Shown here piece by piece: positions 42,298 through 55,256 of a DNA stretch of 64,000 nucleotides. The stretch is from Sipunculus nudus (taxonomy: Eukaryota > Annelida > Sipuncula > Golfingiida > Sipunculidae). The DNA lies in the NCBI GenBank assembly GCA_026874595.1, contig CM049319.1, positions 5,236,601 through 5,300,600 on the forward strand, in the 5' to 3' direction. How positions within the stretch are numbered: position 1 is the first letter of the stretch; each line of letters begins with the position of its first letter. The position numbers and the translations under genes are program-made. The notes beneath the pieces are model-generated. The model saw only the letters and a list, made by a program, of their open reading frames with translations. It had not been told where the DNA came from and ran no database searches.

Positions 42298-45200
42298 ATG
42301 AAATATGACAGTGCCATTTTCGAATGGCATGGAACACTCGTTGAAACAAGGGCAGCCCACAGTGTCAGTGGCAGTAGAGGCCACACAACTTTCTCAAGCC
42401 AGCGGTACCAACTTTGCCATGGAGACGGAGGGCTGGATTATGATCTGCGAAGTTCTCACATGCATGAGTTTCAGATCCCAGGAAACTGGAAGATCATTAA
42501 AACTGGACAAGTTACAGATCACAAAACTGGGGTTAATTACCCAACCTTGTTGGCCCAGTGTAAACACAATGACTCGAACGGCTCAAAATGTTGTCTGTTT
42601 CAAGCAAAATCCCCCAGCTTTAAATGGTCAGCAGTTGCTAAATTTACTGTGCCTCATAAGTTAAACCCTGAGGAAACATTTCTCACATCAGGCCCAAATG
42701 TATGTATTGCTCAGAGTTCTACTGTGTGCTACACAACTGTTGACTTGTCAGTCCCTGGGAGAAGAAAGATTAGAAAAGTTGAAAAATTTCAAAATGTTAA
42801 GAAATTGTTGTATGCAGGATGGTTTGATGGCAAGATACATGTGATTGTTGCGGTTAATTTGTCAACTGGAAAAAAAGATGGCTGCTCAAATTTGCATGGA
42901 AAAGCAAAGACTAAGAAAAGTATGGAAGATGGGATTGCGCCTATGGATACCGATCAAAAACCAGACAATGGATGGTCTGAAAAGAACCCAAGAAGTGTAG
43001 CTTTAGGTCATTGTATGATTACAGCACTGGATGCTTCTAACCCTCTAGAAATTATTTTAGATTCAACAGATTCAATACCAGATGTGTATGGATCTATTAT
43101 TGATAAAATTTTAGTATTGGACTTGTCAGTGGAGAGGTTTGAAGTATCTATCAATAAACCAGAAATAAGCTCTCAAGTGAAAAAAGAAAGTGCTTCAAAC
43201 TTTACTGTGTCAATGGATGTGTTGTGCTGCACCAGCAAGTCTCAGCTGCTTCATTTCAGAAATGGAGGACTGGCAGGCTGTGCAAGGTTACCATTCAGTA
43301 ATGCTTCATCGATTGGTGTCGGTGTCATGTGGAGGTGTAAAGCAGTGATCGCTGTCACTGGTTCAGATGGCTTGATCTGTGTCATTGACACATCAACATT
43401 TAAGGTACAAACTAATGAAACCAGTGTATATGAATATTTAGTAATCCCCTGTTATATGAAATCATAGTAATCCCCTGTTATATGCAACCCTTATATGCAG
43501 TTCTCCAAATAAAAATTGATAAAAAGTAAAGCATTTTTGAAAATTGTACACAATTTCTCCATACCTAAGTTTCATTCTAAACGAAAAACAAAATCATTAA
43601 AATCGCCATTTTGTCACATAGACCAGTAATTTTCCAGACAGGTTTCCCGGAACCTTCAAAATGCAAGCCTTGCACTGCAGCTGAATTGTGTTGTTTCCTG
43701 TTCTCATCATTCTGTGAATTTGTTTTCTTTTTAGATTCTTCAGACTTTTGAAGGCTACCTGAATTTTTACATTGGAGATTTCTGTGGAAATGGTACCCAG
43801 CAATTATTTTTGACTGCCGGGCAGTCTACCCAGGTGTCAGCAGACTGGACACAGAGTTTTCTTCTAAGTGACTTTGGGTCAGTCAATGTGGACAAGAGAC
43901 AGGTGATCCAGATGTTATTGATTTAACTATTTTTATATATGCAGACTTCTGTGTTCATTGGTGTTTATTTATGTTTATAAGAACACTTGCTGTTAATGTG
44001 TAGACCAGTCATTGAAAGACAAATTGTTATTGTATCCGCCAAAACGAAGTTTTGCGGATACTATGTTTTTGACCGGGTTCCGCCGCCGCCGCCGCGTTCG
44101 TTTCCGGAGAACTCCTCTGGGACTACTGGACAGATTTTTCCGAAACTTACACAAATTATTGGGTCACATGTGAACTGGTGCCTAACCAAGTGACCTTGAC
44201 CTCTGACCTTTCGTCTCTGCCCAGCGTCCGTTTGTGCGTCTGTTTCCCACACATAAACCCATATATCTCGGGAACCATTTGACTGATCCGGGAAAAAATT
44301 TTACACAAATGTAGCCCTGGGAAAGCTTTATAACATACACAACAAAAGGTGGCGCCACCTGCAACCATGTTTGCACAGTGTCCATCTGTTCATCTGCCTG
44401 GGGTTAAAATCACTCATATCTCTGCAGTGATTTGACTAATTCACCTAAAATTCGGCATGCTTATACATCCTAGATGGCTTTCTCGATTTTTTGACAGGTG
44501 GCGCCACCTACATTCACTTTAACACTCCACACATAAACCCATATATCTCAGGAACCGTTTGACCGATCCGGAAAAAAATTTTACACAAATGTAGCCCTGG
44601 GATAGCTTTATAACATACACAACAAAAGGTGGTGCCACCTGCAACCATGTTTGCACAGTGTCCATCTGTTCATCTGCCTGGGGTTAAAATCACTCATATC
44701 TCTGCAGTGGTTTGACTAATTCACCTAAAATTTGGCATGCATATACATCCTAGATAGCTTTCTCGATTTTGTGACAGGTGGCGCCACCTGCATTCACGTT
44801 TACGCTCCACACATAAACCCATATATCTCAGAAACTGTTTGACCGATCCGGAAAATAATTTTACACTAATGTAGCCCTGGGATAGCTTTATAACATACAC
44901 AACAAAAGGTGGCGCCACCTGCAACCATGTTTGCACAGTGTCCATTTGTTCATCTGCCTGGGGTTAAAATCACTCATATCTCTGCAGTGGTTTGACTAAT
45001 TCACCTAAAAATCAGCATGCATCTACATCCTAGATAGCTTTCTTGATTTAATGACAGGTGGCGCCACCTACATTCACTTTAACACTCCACACATAAACCC
45101 ATATATCTCAGGAACTGTTTGACCGATCCGGAAAATTTTTTTACACAAATGTAGCCCTGGGATAGCTTTATAATATACACAACAAAAGGTGGTGCCACCT

Positions 45201-48200
45201 GCAACCATGTTTGCACAGTGTCCATTTGTTAATCTGCCTGGGGTTAAAATCACTCATATCTTTGGAGTGGTTTGACTAATTCACCTAAAATTAGGCATGT
45301 GTATACATCCTAGATAGCTTTCTTGATTTTATGACAGGTGGCGCCACCTACATTCACGTTTATGCTGCAGACATCCAAGCTCATATCTCGGGAACCGTTT
45401 GACCAATCAGGAAAAAAAATTTACACAAATGTAGCCCTTGGATAGCTTTATAACATGAACAAAAATGGTGGCGCCACCTGCAGCCATTTTTGCACAGCGT
45501 CCATCTGTTTGTCTGCTGTGGGATAAAATCACTCATATCTCTGCAGTGGTTTGACTTTTCCACATGAAATTTTGCATGTGTATATATCTTGGATAGTTTC
45601 TCGTTCAAATAACAGGTGGCGCCACCTACAATCATGTTTATGTGGCAGAGATCCATTCTAATATTTAACACATGTAACTCTGTATCCCCTTGCCACTCAA
45701 TCCATGCCTCACTTCACCCGTCCTTCTCTGATTTGGGCGGATACACGTAGTCGCTTGTCGACTACCCGTATTCTAGTTGCAACCAAGGCCACACACAAAA
45801 AATATTTCTCTATGGACTCTGGGAACAAAAGTATGAGGTGTAAAATGGAAAATTTTATTTTTTTTATTTTCACCTGTTGAGACACAACGTGGAATTTTGC
45901 CAGTTTGCCTAAAATATTAAAAAATTTGCTCCAGTTCTTGAAATGGTAGATATGTTCAACACAATTTTAATCCATTTTCCTTACCTTTAGAATTATTTTA
46001 GGTAATTTTTACCATGGCACAAATTAGGAAGGTTACCAAGGACCTGCAGTTCAGTTGCTATGCTCTGAACACAGCACGTGACCTCCAGGCCCAGTGACCA
46101 TCCATTCACACACTGTGAGAAATTGCAGAATTTTTCATGTTTGGCAACCCCAGTCAGTTTGCACTAGTTAAAGTAAAATCTGTTTGGCTCTACGTTTAAA
46201 AAAAACCAGAACTGGTAGAAGAAATCTGATTGGCTTAGCGCACGTGTAAACAGACATAGCTATGCGGGGCAAGCTCGTGGGGCACGCAATACAGGAAACA
46301 GCAGACAATGGGGGATAACTGACCTCAGGCAAGTCAGTATACAGACTGTGTTGAAAGCTGACAATTGCATCGTGTGTATTCCAATGGGGATGAAAAAAGT
46401 CTATGCTACCAAGTGCTTTCCGCAGCAGTGTAAAGTGACCAGTACCTCGAACAACATCCGGTTGCTGGTGATACCTGCAATGTGTTTAGTTAAATATAAC
46501 GCAGGGGGAATTCCACAGAGACAGCGATGCCTGGTGGCCACACCTGGCTGGCAACTGCTGTTTAATGCAGCGGGTAGTGTAGGGAATAGTTGAGCGTAGC
46601 GTAGCCGCTGCTAATGGAGCATATTCAGTTGCAGGCCAAGCCATGAAGTTATAGTGGGTTACCAAAATGAAGCATGTTGTTTCTGTTTCACTTCCATGTA
46701 GAAGTCTGCTGAGTGCACAAGCTTGCTGGTGATCAGCATTCTGTTCTCTCGTAACATGTTCATTCATAGTAATAATAAAATACCGATAATAATAATAATA
46801 GTAATATGCAACCGTGCATTATGATTTAGATCAGTTTTGATCATTGATCATGTTTTCTTGTATTGTGTTTAGGATCCGTCTTACCAGGATCTTTGTACCA
46901 GAGATACTACAGAGGGAATCCAAGTGACATGCAAGGCTTTACAGCGGAGGTTACAGGTCAGGTCCTATTCAATAGACTTTACTCGGATCTAAATAATCTT
47001 ATTTATTTCCTTTAGTTTAAATGTTTAATAGGGCTGATTCAAGAAACCTAATAAATTCTACAGATAATGTAGGTGAAAAGCTGGCTTTCCCTGCAATAAA
47101 TTCTGTTTGTTGAATTGGTGTTGGGTGCACTGCATGTGATCAATTAATTAGTTTAACAGGAAATTTGGGTTGGAAACCTACAGTCACTGGGCTTGGCCTA
47201 TGCAAGACATTAATTTAAAAAAGATTTTGAGATTTTCTAAGGTATTGTTCCGATCACTGGATTTGCGCTGTGCCTTGATTGTAATTTGATAAATTTGCAT
47301 AAAATTATTGGAGTTATGTTACAGACTACTGGTCATAGAAAAAGTGTAGGTGATCTCAAAAGGAACAACATGCAGCATACCAGTATGTTTCTGAATCTAA
47401 TGCAAATTCTTTAATACAAATTCTTTGAAAAGAATTTCTCACAAGATAAGTCAAACTTGAATTAAAAAAACATGTGTTGAATATCCCTGTAAGTAAAAGG
47501 AACACAAGCCAAGGTGTGAAACTATGAGAACAACAGGATTTCATGGCTTCATTCCTCACATTCAATGGCCAAATTTTAGTTAATGGTAAAAACGTGAGTG
47601 AATTCTGTGCTTATTAAAACCACTGCAGTCAGATCTGTCCATCAGGAACAGCTTAGTACATGCCGTTTCGATCCAAGTTAGGAAATGAATATTTTCTTGA
47701 AAGCCCCCAAAGTACCCTGGAAATCCATTTTACTCATTAAGCTTATTTATAGATATCACGTGATCATGGGATTTTAAACATTGTGAAGTGTTACTGTCAG
47801 ATGATTTCAAGGGAATGTGCTCATATCTTTCTAATGTGTAATTTTGTTGGATTTCTGTTGATTGCAGCTGAACCAGACTGCCCTCTGTCAGGCACAACAG
47901 AAACTACAGCAGACAGTCTTGTTCCTTCACAGATCTGTCACAGGCCTGCAGAAACTCCTATTATGGCAGGAACCAGTCTGTACAAATGATATGAGGCTAT
48001 TACCTCTCCCAGGCTGTAAACATGATACCAGGGCCACTGAGTGGTCTAAAGAACTGGTGAAGGAGCCAGCAGATGTAGTGACTGCCAGAGACATCTGGTG
48101 GAAAACCTTGGAACAACACATCGTGTTTGGTTGTGATGTGACAAACTCTTCAGACCAGTAAGTCTTCTGTTCTAGCCTTGTTTACAATTTGATTGTATAA

Positions 48201-51200
48201 ATGTTATTGCTGAATGGTGAAGTTCTTAAAGTATGGCCCTCTGACATATGTATGTGTATATATATATGATCAGCATATTGGTTAACCCCCCAGCACATTT
48301 GTTGAATTTCTGAGCACATAAAAGCATGTCTCACATGGGTTTTGTGGAGCCTAGCCAACTTGTTCATGGCACAAGAATTGACTGGTGACTATAAAGATAG
48401 AACTTATTCTTTGGTTCGCAATTTCACATGTGTTCTGTTCTATGAATACATCACTAGTAGCCAAATATAAAGATTACAGGATGTTTACAACGAGGTTGAT
48501 GCCACAGGATGGATGGCTGTTGCAGTGCAGTTCCCCTTATGATTTTTGTCACAAGTGAAGTAGGCCTGTCAGTCCATTATAAATGCCTTCTTAGTTGCTT
48601 GTCAAAAAGTTGGGTGTTTTGTAGTTATAAGTGAATATTAGCTCTACTCTTAACTTAACACAATAAACAAGTTTGGACAAACCTGATAGAGATTTATATC
48701 CATATTAAGAATGAATGAGTCATAATTGTGTGTCTCTCACACAAATGGACAAGGCTTTTCCTGGCTTTGTCTGTCATGGTTATGCTTTTTCCCTAACCTT
48801 TCAGAGATATCCATGATCTGGAGCTTACTGTGATTGCTACAGGAACTGTCAACACAGAGCTGGAGTGCTGGGGATATGCTATTCAACCAGACAAACAGCG
48901 AAACAGTGCAATTCCGGACTTAAGTTTTAAACCAAAAAGAAGAAAGCTAGACTGCAGTGGAAGTGGGGAACAAAAAATATCAAGTGCTTATAATACTCAG
49001 CCGAAAGTTTTGAAGCCAGAATCTCACCAGCTCCTGATGGCTGCATTAATGCTTAATCAGCAGAAAATTGTAAGAAAGTTTAAATTTCAATTACTTGTGC
49101 AGTATAGAAGTAGTAGGTTAAGACAATGTCAGCAACAAAGTGAAACAACAAAATGTGGTGCACAAAAAGGGGTACCAGCAGGGAATGAGAAACTGGTTCC
49201 CCGCGCATCCACAGCAGATGATTCAGGTGAAGGTGATATGACCAACTTTGACATTTTGACCTCTTGTGTTGGGAATGTGACCTTGACCTTAAGTGACCTT
49301 GTTTCTGTGGAGAATGCTGTGGTCCTAATGCCTGCAGAGTGTATTGATTTAACTGGTGAGTTTTTTCTTTTTTTTAATAATCTTACAAACTATTATAGAT
49401 TATCTGTAAGACATAGCTGGATCAAGGATTTCCAATGGGGGATGTTTTCTGAGGAATGAATAATGAATAGGTCAGCAAAACTTGCTTCAAAAAGGGAAAC
49501 TTTTATGCCAATCCAATAATAAAGTAGTGTGTAATTTACTTTGAATATATTTTTCTACCTATTTTAACCCCCCCCCCCCCCAACAGGACCTGGTAATGTA
49601 TGAAGAGGATATATAACTATTGACAGAAACACTACTTTGGTAATTGGAAATATCCTTTTGGACATTTTAGTTGCAGGCACAAGTGTCTAGCATATCGTCG
49701 TCTTAGTATGAATTAACAAAATTTGAGAGAACTTATACAAAAGAACTTTTAACAAAACTAGAGAACTTCAATATATGCAAGCAATTCAGTTCAGTGACAC
49801 CATTTTGAAGATACAAATTGACCTTTATATTGAGCGTATTAAAGTAAGAATGGTATGTGGTGGAAAATATTCCTTTAACAGAACAATATGTTTGTATATA
49901 TGAATAAATGTTGTGTGATTTTTTGTCTCTTTGTATGCAAGCTGTATTAGTATTTGTATTTATCGCCTTGTGTTTGGAAGTTCCTTTCTTCTTTAGTCAA
50001 ACGTAATATATAACCCAGTTTGACTCTGTAAATTCACTGGGTTGAATGTAACAGCTGAACCATTTCTTTCTGTAATTTTCATTTTACAGATCTGCAATGT
50101 CTTTTCTTGTACTTTTTTTCTTACTTGCTCTCACAAAGATATTACTAGCAATTTATACAGATAAAACATGTTTCAATTGTTCCTAAATCTGTCAAAAGGT
50201 TATTGTAATAGATAATCTTGAATTATTTAAAAATGGATGACATTTATTTTTACTTCCAGAACAACAAGTGCATCAGAATTTATCAGCCATGGATTGTGTC
50301 CAGGTTCACTTTGATGTAGTTTTCAAATCTGCTGTTTCTAATCTTGGCCACTTGGAGGCAGCACTAGTCAGCCAGACACCCTTAGAGAAGAACAACACAT
50401 ATGACTGCCTGATATCATCCAGTAACAGCCCCCTGAAAGGGACAAGGGTACGACTTCACACCAGACAATGGAATACTGTACATGCAGACCTGTATTTTAG
50501 GTGAGAAAGGCACACAAAAAAAAACATTATTGTCAGAGTGGCATATTCCTATTACCATTTACAGATACACATTCTTAAAACACATTTAGCCAAAGGAATT
50601 GTACTATCTAGAGTCTGTGTCAGTCAAGTCAGTGTCAATTAAAAAGACTGATTTTCCGCATTTTATCAATAAAACAGGTTGTATTATGGTGTGGGCAGCA
50701 TTGGTCCATATGTCTGTTTGTTAACCTTTAGTGTTGCGAACATAACTTACCACTAACCAGGGATTTTATGGATTTTCATAAAACTCACCATAAGATGAGT
50801 CGCACATGTATTATTGTATTGGCAGGGTCTGTCTGTCCGCATGTTCCTCCAAATGTCCTTTAAGCCTTAATGTCCCCATGATAAATTACCTGTGATTTTA
50901 TGAATATTCATGAACTCACTTTAAATATTAATTTATATAGTATCTCACCTAAATTTGACTCTCAGGAAAATCTATGCATAATTAATGAAGTCAGAGGTCA
51001 CCAGATGTCTTATTTAATGAAGTCAGAGGTCATCAGACGTCTGGCTACAATAACATAGCTACGATAACAAGGAATTTGATGGGTTTTGATAAAAATCAGT
51101 ATGAATGTTAACCAATAAACTGAGTCCAATTTCTGGCTAAATCTGTACATAATTAATGAGTTCAGAGGTCACAAGACACATGATTGGCATATTATGCACT

Positions 51201-52175
51201 CATCCTGTGCTAATGATTGGTTGTTGCAACATTTGAATGGAGGCTTTATGAATAGCTTTGTCAGCAAAAGACTCAGCATCACTTAATAACAGAATCACCA
51301 ATCAATCTGATAGAGTTTTACTGCAAATCATTTCCCTAAATCTTATGGATGAGACTGGTTCACATATATATTTATTTAACACTTAAGGAAAATACTAGAC
51401 ACAATGTTCAATACTAATACTATTTTCAGAGGGTACAGGTTACAGTGATTCAACAAGACCAGGAGAGTCATGCAGAAGCTAATATTTCTGATTCAGTTCT
51501 CAAATATATTGCATGTCATTCCATTTTTAAGAACTGCTATTATATTATATTAGTTGTATAATCGTTTTCATTTGAATTTTAATATTGCTGTAATTTGAAT
51601 ATGGATAATGAAAACCAGGAATGTTGTTTTTAAGCTTTCTAGATATCAGGAATTTATATGCACAAACTAGGAATAATTCAGACGTTATAATCAATCCTTG
51701 AGATATTATTATTATCTTAGCATGTTTCTTAGGCTTTATCCAGATTTTGCAGTTCTGATATTGAGGCCCTAACAGGGATGAAACTGAGGGCTCTCAGCTC
51801 TTCAACACAACACCCTCACCACCATGTCACTTCATACTAAAACTGATCTGTACAGTCTTCAAAACAGGCCATTTGAATCAGTATTTGTTGTTTAAAAATA
51901 TACCATTACTACCTCTTTCTGATGTTACTGTGTAGCTTTATCTTGCTTTGAAATGATTTGCTGATATTTATTTTGTATTTATTTTCAGAGACGTGGATCA
52001 GTTTGTGCTCCTCCTAAGCTCCATATATAGTGCCTTAGCTGATGATGTCATCATTGAACCGTGTCACCATGGTGATATCTTAAGTGACCTTGGCATGATT
52101 TTGACAAACATAGGGAGGGAAGTCACACAAAAGCTTGCAACCATGGAAAAAGGCGTTCAAAACAGTATGATTTAG
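42298..52175 (+). CDS. FANCB: FANCB, Fanconi anaemia core-complex subunit (complete, 7 coding exons)
   Basis: Exons: 42298-43404, 43735-43902, 46873-46956, 47868-48157, 48805-49355, 50260-50500, 51989-52175. All are GT-AG with consistent phases; the total is 2628 nt, 875 residues, against about 859 in human. Landmarks shared in order with vertebrate FANCB: an N-terminal strand-rich part with VTDHKTGVNYP (human-like VSDFRTGINLP), a block ending GGLAGCARLPFSNAS, GDFCGNGTQQLFL at the start of exon 2, a helical segment with RDIWWKTLEQHIVFG in exon 4, and a C-terminal block RLHTRQWNTVHADLYFRDVD across exons 6-7. FANCB acts in the nucleus with FANCL and FAAP100 as the catalytic module that monoubiquitinates FANCI-FANCD2 in DNA crosslink repair. 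It is a fast-evolving family, so the call rests on collinear motifs and length. The first upstream in-frame alternative is only a GTG. Confidence 0.9.
43903..46872 (+). other. FANCB intron 2
   Basis: It holds the complete H1 Helitron-like element (44035-45776) and, at 46000-46850, unrecognised sequence with an ATA-rich run near 46770-46800. The open frame at 46348-46593 has no support. Confidence 0.7.
44035..45776 (+). mobile_element. Helitron-like non-autonomous element, family H1, full-length copy with ~281-bp tandem units
   Basis: The 5' end is TCCGCCAAAAC after a flanking A. TATCCGCCAAAAC and GTTTTGCGGATA form a 5' foldback, followed by a CCG run. The 3' end has GGCGGATACACG (inverse of the 5' TATCCGCC), the hairpin GTAGTCG-CTTGT-CGACTAC, CCGTATT and CTAG at 45773-45776, before T. 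The interior has about five units of ~281 bp (ACATAAACCCATATATCTC at 44252, 44531, 44813, 45093 and a weaker copy at about 45370). Each unit holds two palindromes, usually AGGTGGCGCCACCT. No Rep/helicase is present. It lies in FANCB intron 2. Confidence 0.85.
50690..51240 (-). mobile_element. Degenerate array, family H4, copy 2 (inverted)
   Basis: It contains AATGAAGTCAGAGGTCACCA and ATTAATGAGTTCAGAGGTCA, reverse complements of the units at 26575-27047, and ends with GGCATATTATGCACTCA. It lies in FANCB intron 6. Confidence 0.55.
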
Positions 52176-52348
52176 AAGGGCAAAGATCTAGAAACCTGAA
52201 GGGAATTGAATTGCATTTAAATTGATTGAATTTTCAATAAGCATAATGTACAGTGCTGAAGACATTTATTTAAAAAAAGTCATATCTAACTTCAATTTAT
52301 ATGTATGTTATGTAATCAGATATATTCTGCTTGAAAGTGCTTGATCTA

Positions 52349-52354
52349 ATAAAA
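52349..52354 (+). terminator. FANCB poly(A) signal
   Basis: AATAAA, 174 nt after the FANCB stop codon, in an AT-rich short 3' UTR. Confidence 0.6.
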
Positions 52355-52436
52355 CTGAGGGATCAAAACCTTAACATGTTTGTATCATGTTTTTTCTTTC
52401 TCACAGTGGTCCACATACGGGCACTCAAAATTGATT

Positions 52437-55105
52437 TTTAGCGAACCTGTGAGCTTATGTGATGGCGCAGCATCATCCGTCCATCGTCTGCCGTCCAGGG
52501 CTGGCTTTCCGCTGTCCATGGCTGTAAGTCAGAAACCGTCGGAGCCAGCAGCTCCAAATTACATGTAAGAATTAGTCACGTGAAACTTGGTGCCCTGGAG
52601 CTTATTATTGGGTATCTGCATTAATTTAGATTGGAACTTAGGAGAGCTGGGGAAATGTTGTAAAATTTACCCTTGTAGAGGTGTTCTGCTGAAGGCCATG
52701 CTGGTTATTAATTTTTAGCGAACCTGTGAGCTTTAGCGATGGTGCGTCGTCGTCCGTCTTGTGTCGTGCGTTGTGCGACGTGCGTCGTCTGTACGTTAAC
52801 CATAGCTATCTCAAAAACGGCAGGAGCTAGCATCACCAAATTTTTTGCAAATAATCAGTCATCCAAAAAACTATATCGGATTTTGTTTCTTTTTTTTCTA
52901 ACTTCATTTTCTTAGATTTTATAGGGAAAAAGCTAAAAAACCTTTAAAAATCTTCTTCTCTGAAACTGTCCAGCCAAATTGTCCAATATTTCACAGAAAT
53001 GATCCCTGGAACAACCTCTCTAAAGTTTGTTGGAATGGTTCCAGTTCGGAGATTTTTGGCCGAGTTACAGGAGGTTGAACTTAGTCATCTGTCCAAAAAA
53101 GCGCACTAAAATTAAAATCTCAGAAACGGTTAGAGCTATAATCATCAAATTTTAAACCAATGTTTGTCACATATGTCATATCTGATTTTGAGGTGTTGGT
53201 GGCGCCACCTACATTGATGTGTTTTTTACAAGCGAAAATGTAATTTAAACTCTTCTAGCTTATACACTGGTTTATGATGAAACTGTAAAGCTGATTGGTT
53301 TAAACTTTACAAGAATTATTCTAGGGAATTTCAAGGGAACGTTTACCCTATACCTGCTTGAATGTAATTAATTAAATTTATTATTAAATTTCTAACTGTT
53401 CTAAACTATTTACATACAAGTATTGGTTTCACTGAACAAGAAGAACATACTCAACTGGCCAATTATTCCGGAGGGTTTAATTTTCGCGATTATTTCCCAT
53501 TCGCGAATATCGCGAAATTAAAACCCTCACGAACAAAAGACAACCACAGTATATCTTTCAACTGTTTGAAAAAACTTGGTTTGCATTTTAATAGAATTGG
53601 GTTTATCATCAGGTCACATGTGAACTGCTGCTCCTTCATTTTTGGTTGACCTCTGACCTTTCCTCACTGCCAAGCGTCCTTTTGTGCGTCTGTTGCCACA
53701 CATAAACCCGCATATCTCAGGAACCTTTTGACCGATCAGGCTAAAAATTATGCACAAATATAGCCCTTTGATAGATTTATAACATACACTGAAAATGGTG
53801 GCGCCACTTGCAACAATTTTTGCACAGCGTCCATCTGTTCATCTGCCATGGGATAAAATCACTCATATCTCAGCAGTGGTTTGACATATAAGCCTGAAAT
53901 TTTGCAGGTTTATACATCCTGGACAGCTTTCTCGATTTTATGACAGGTGGCGCCACCTACATTCATGTTTACTCTGCAGACATCCAAGCTCATATCTCGG
54001 GAATCGTTAGATCGATTGGGCCAAAATTTTGCATGTGTATAAATCTCATATAGTTCTTCATCATAGGCAAAACTGGTGGTGCCACCTGCAACCATTAATG
54101 CACAGCACCCATCTGTTCTGCCTTGGGATAAAATCACTCATATCTCAGCAGTGGTTTGGCTTATCCACCTGAAATTTTGCAGGTTTATACATCCTGGAAA
54201 GCTTTCTCGATTTTATGATAGGTGGCGCCACCTACATTCATGTTTACTCTGCGGACATCCAAGCTCATATCTCAGGAACTGTTTGACCAATTGGGCCAAA
54301 ATTTTGTAAATGTTTAGATCTCACATAGCTCTTTATCATAGGGAAAACTGGTGGCGCCACATGCAACCATTTTTGCACAGCGTCCATCTGTTCATCTGCC
54401 TTGGGATGATATCACTCATATCTCAGCAGTGGTTTGGCTTATCCACGTGAAATTTTGCAGGTTTATACATCCTGGACAGCTTTCTCGATTTTATGACAGG
54501 CGGCGCCACCTACATTCATGTTTACTCTGCGGACGACCAAGCTCATATCTCGGGAACTGTTTGACCAATTAGGCCAAAATTTGGAAATGTTTAGATCTCA
54601 CATAGCTCTTCATCATAGGCAAAACTGGTGGCGCCACGTGCAACTATTTATGCACAGCATCCATCTATTCATCTGCCTTGGGATAATATCACATATCTCA
54701 GCAGTGGTTTGACTTATCCACCTGAAATTTTGCAGGTTTATACATCCTGGACAATTTTCTCGATTTTATGACAGGTTGCACAACCTACATTCACGTTTAC
54801 GCTGCAGACATCCATGCTAATATGCAACACACCTCACTCTATTCCTCTTGCAACTTAATCCATGCCTCACTTCACCCGTCCCACTCTGATTTCTGCGGAT
54901 ACACATAGTCGCTTGTCGACTACCCATATTCTAGTTTTAAAATGTCCTAGTCTGAAACTTGCAGGATCGAAATGTCCATTTTGCTGAAATCATAATGACT
55001 AAGGTAGATATGCAGGACATAAAAGGATCAATATTAAATTTTAAAAATAAACCTCCATTCAAACTTTGCACAGGTTCGCATTAGGCCTGTAGGCCTTGTT
55101 AACAA
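52437..55105 (+). mobile_element. Composite Helitron-like element (family H5) hosting a nested H1 copy
   Basis: TTTTTAGCGAACCTGTGAGC occurs at about 52437 and again at about 52715. The far end has the inverse, GCACAGGTTCGCATT, at about 55068, followed by the palindrome AGGCCTGTAGGCCT and TTGTTAA. Between are GTCCGTC-type tracts and a GTGGCGCCACCTACATTGAT block resembling H1 units. The H1 copy at about 53612-54934 and a TTCGCGATATT-type element at about 53460-53550 are inserted in it. Confidence 0.55.
53612..54934 (+). mobile_element. Helitron-like element, family H1, 5'-truncated copy
   Basis: It begins at GGTCACATGTGAACTG, about 125 bp inside the full-length start, and carries the same tandem units with GGTGGCGCCACC palindromes. 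It ends with the hairpin TAGTCG-CTTGT-CGACTA, CCATATT and CTAG at 54931-54934 before T. Confidence 0.8.
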
Positions 55106-55149
55106 TTATATGTTATAGCGCAAAAAGCGTCCCCCCACCCTAGTTCAAG

Positions 55150-55256
55150 AACTGGACTGTTCGGGGCCTATTTATAATCTGGTAGTATATTTGTGCCCCG
55201 ACGGGGCAACACAGACTATCAGATAATAAATAGGCCCCGAACAGTCCAGTTCTGGA
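55150..55256. repeat. Long foldback (inverted repeat with short loop)
   Basis: GAACTGGACTGTTCGGGGCC at about 55149 is followed by TATTTATAATCTGGTAGT. The reverse complement, with few mismatches, comes at about 55213-55254 (ACTATCAGATAATAAATAGG, then CCCCGAACAGTCCAGTTC). The loop holds a second small hairpin, GCCCCGACGGGGC. Confidence 0.85.

Noticed and set aside
42305-42664. 119-residue frame starting MTVPFSNGMEH
   Set aside because: It is out of phase with the FANCB exon, which alone keeps family motifs and joins exon 2.
44156-45671. Frames such as MDTVQTWLQVAPPFVVYVIK on the minus strand
   Set aside because: Produced by the H1 tandem units, which appear in both strands and several frames.
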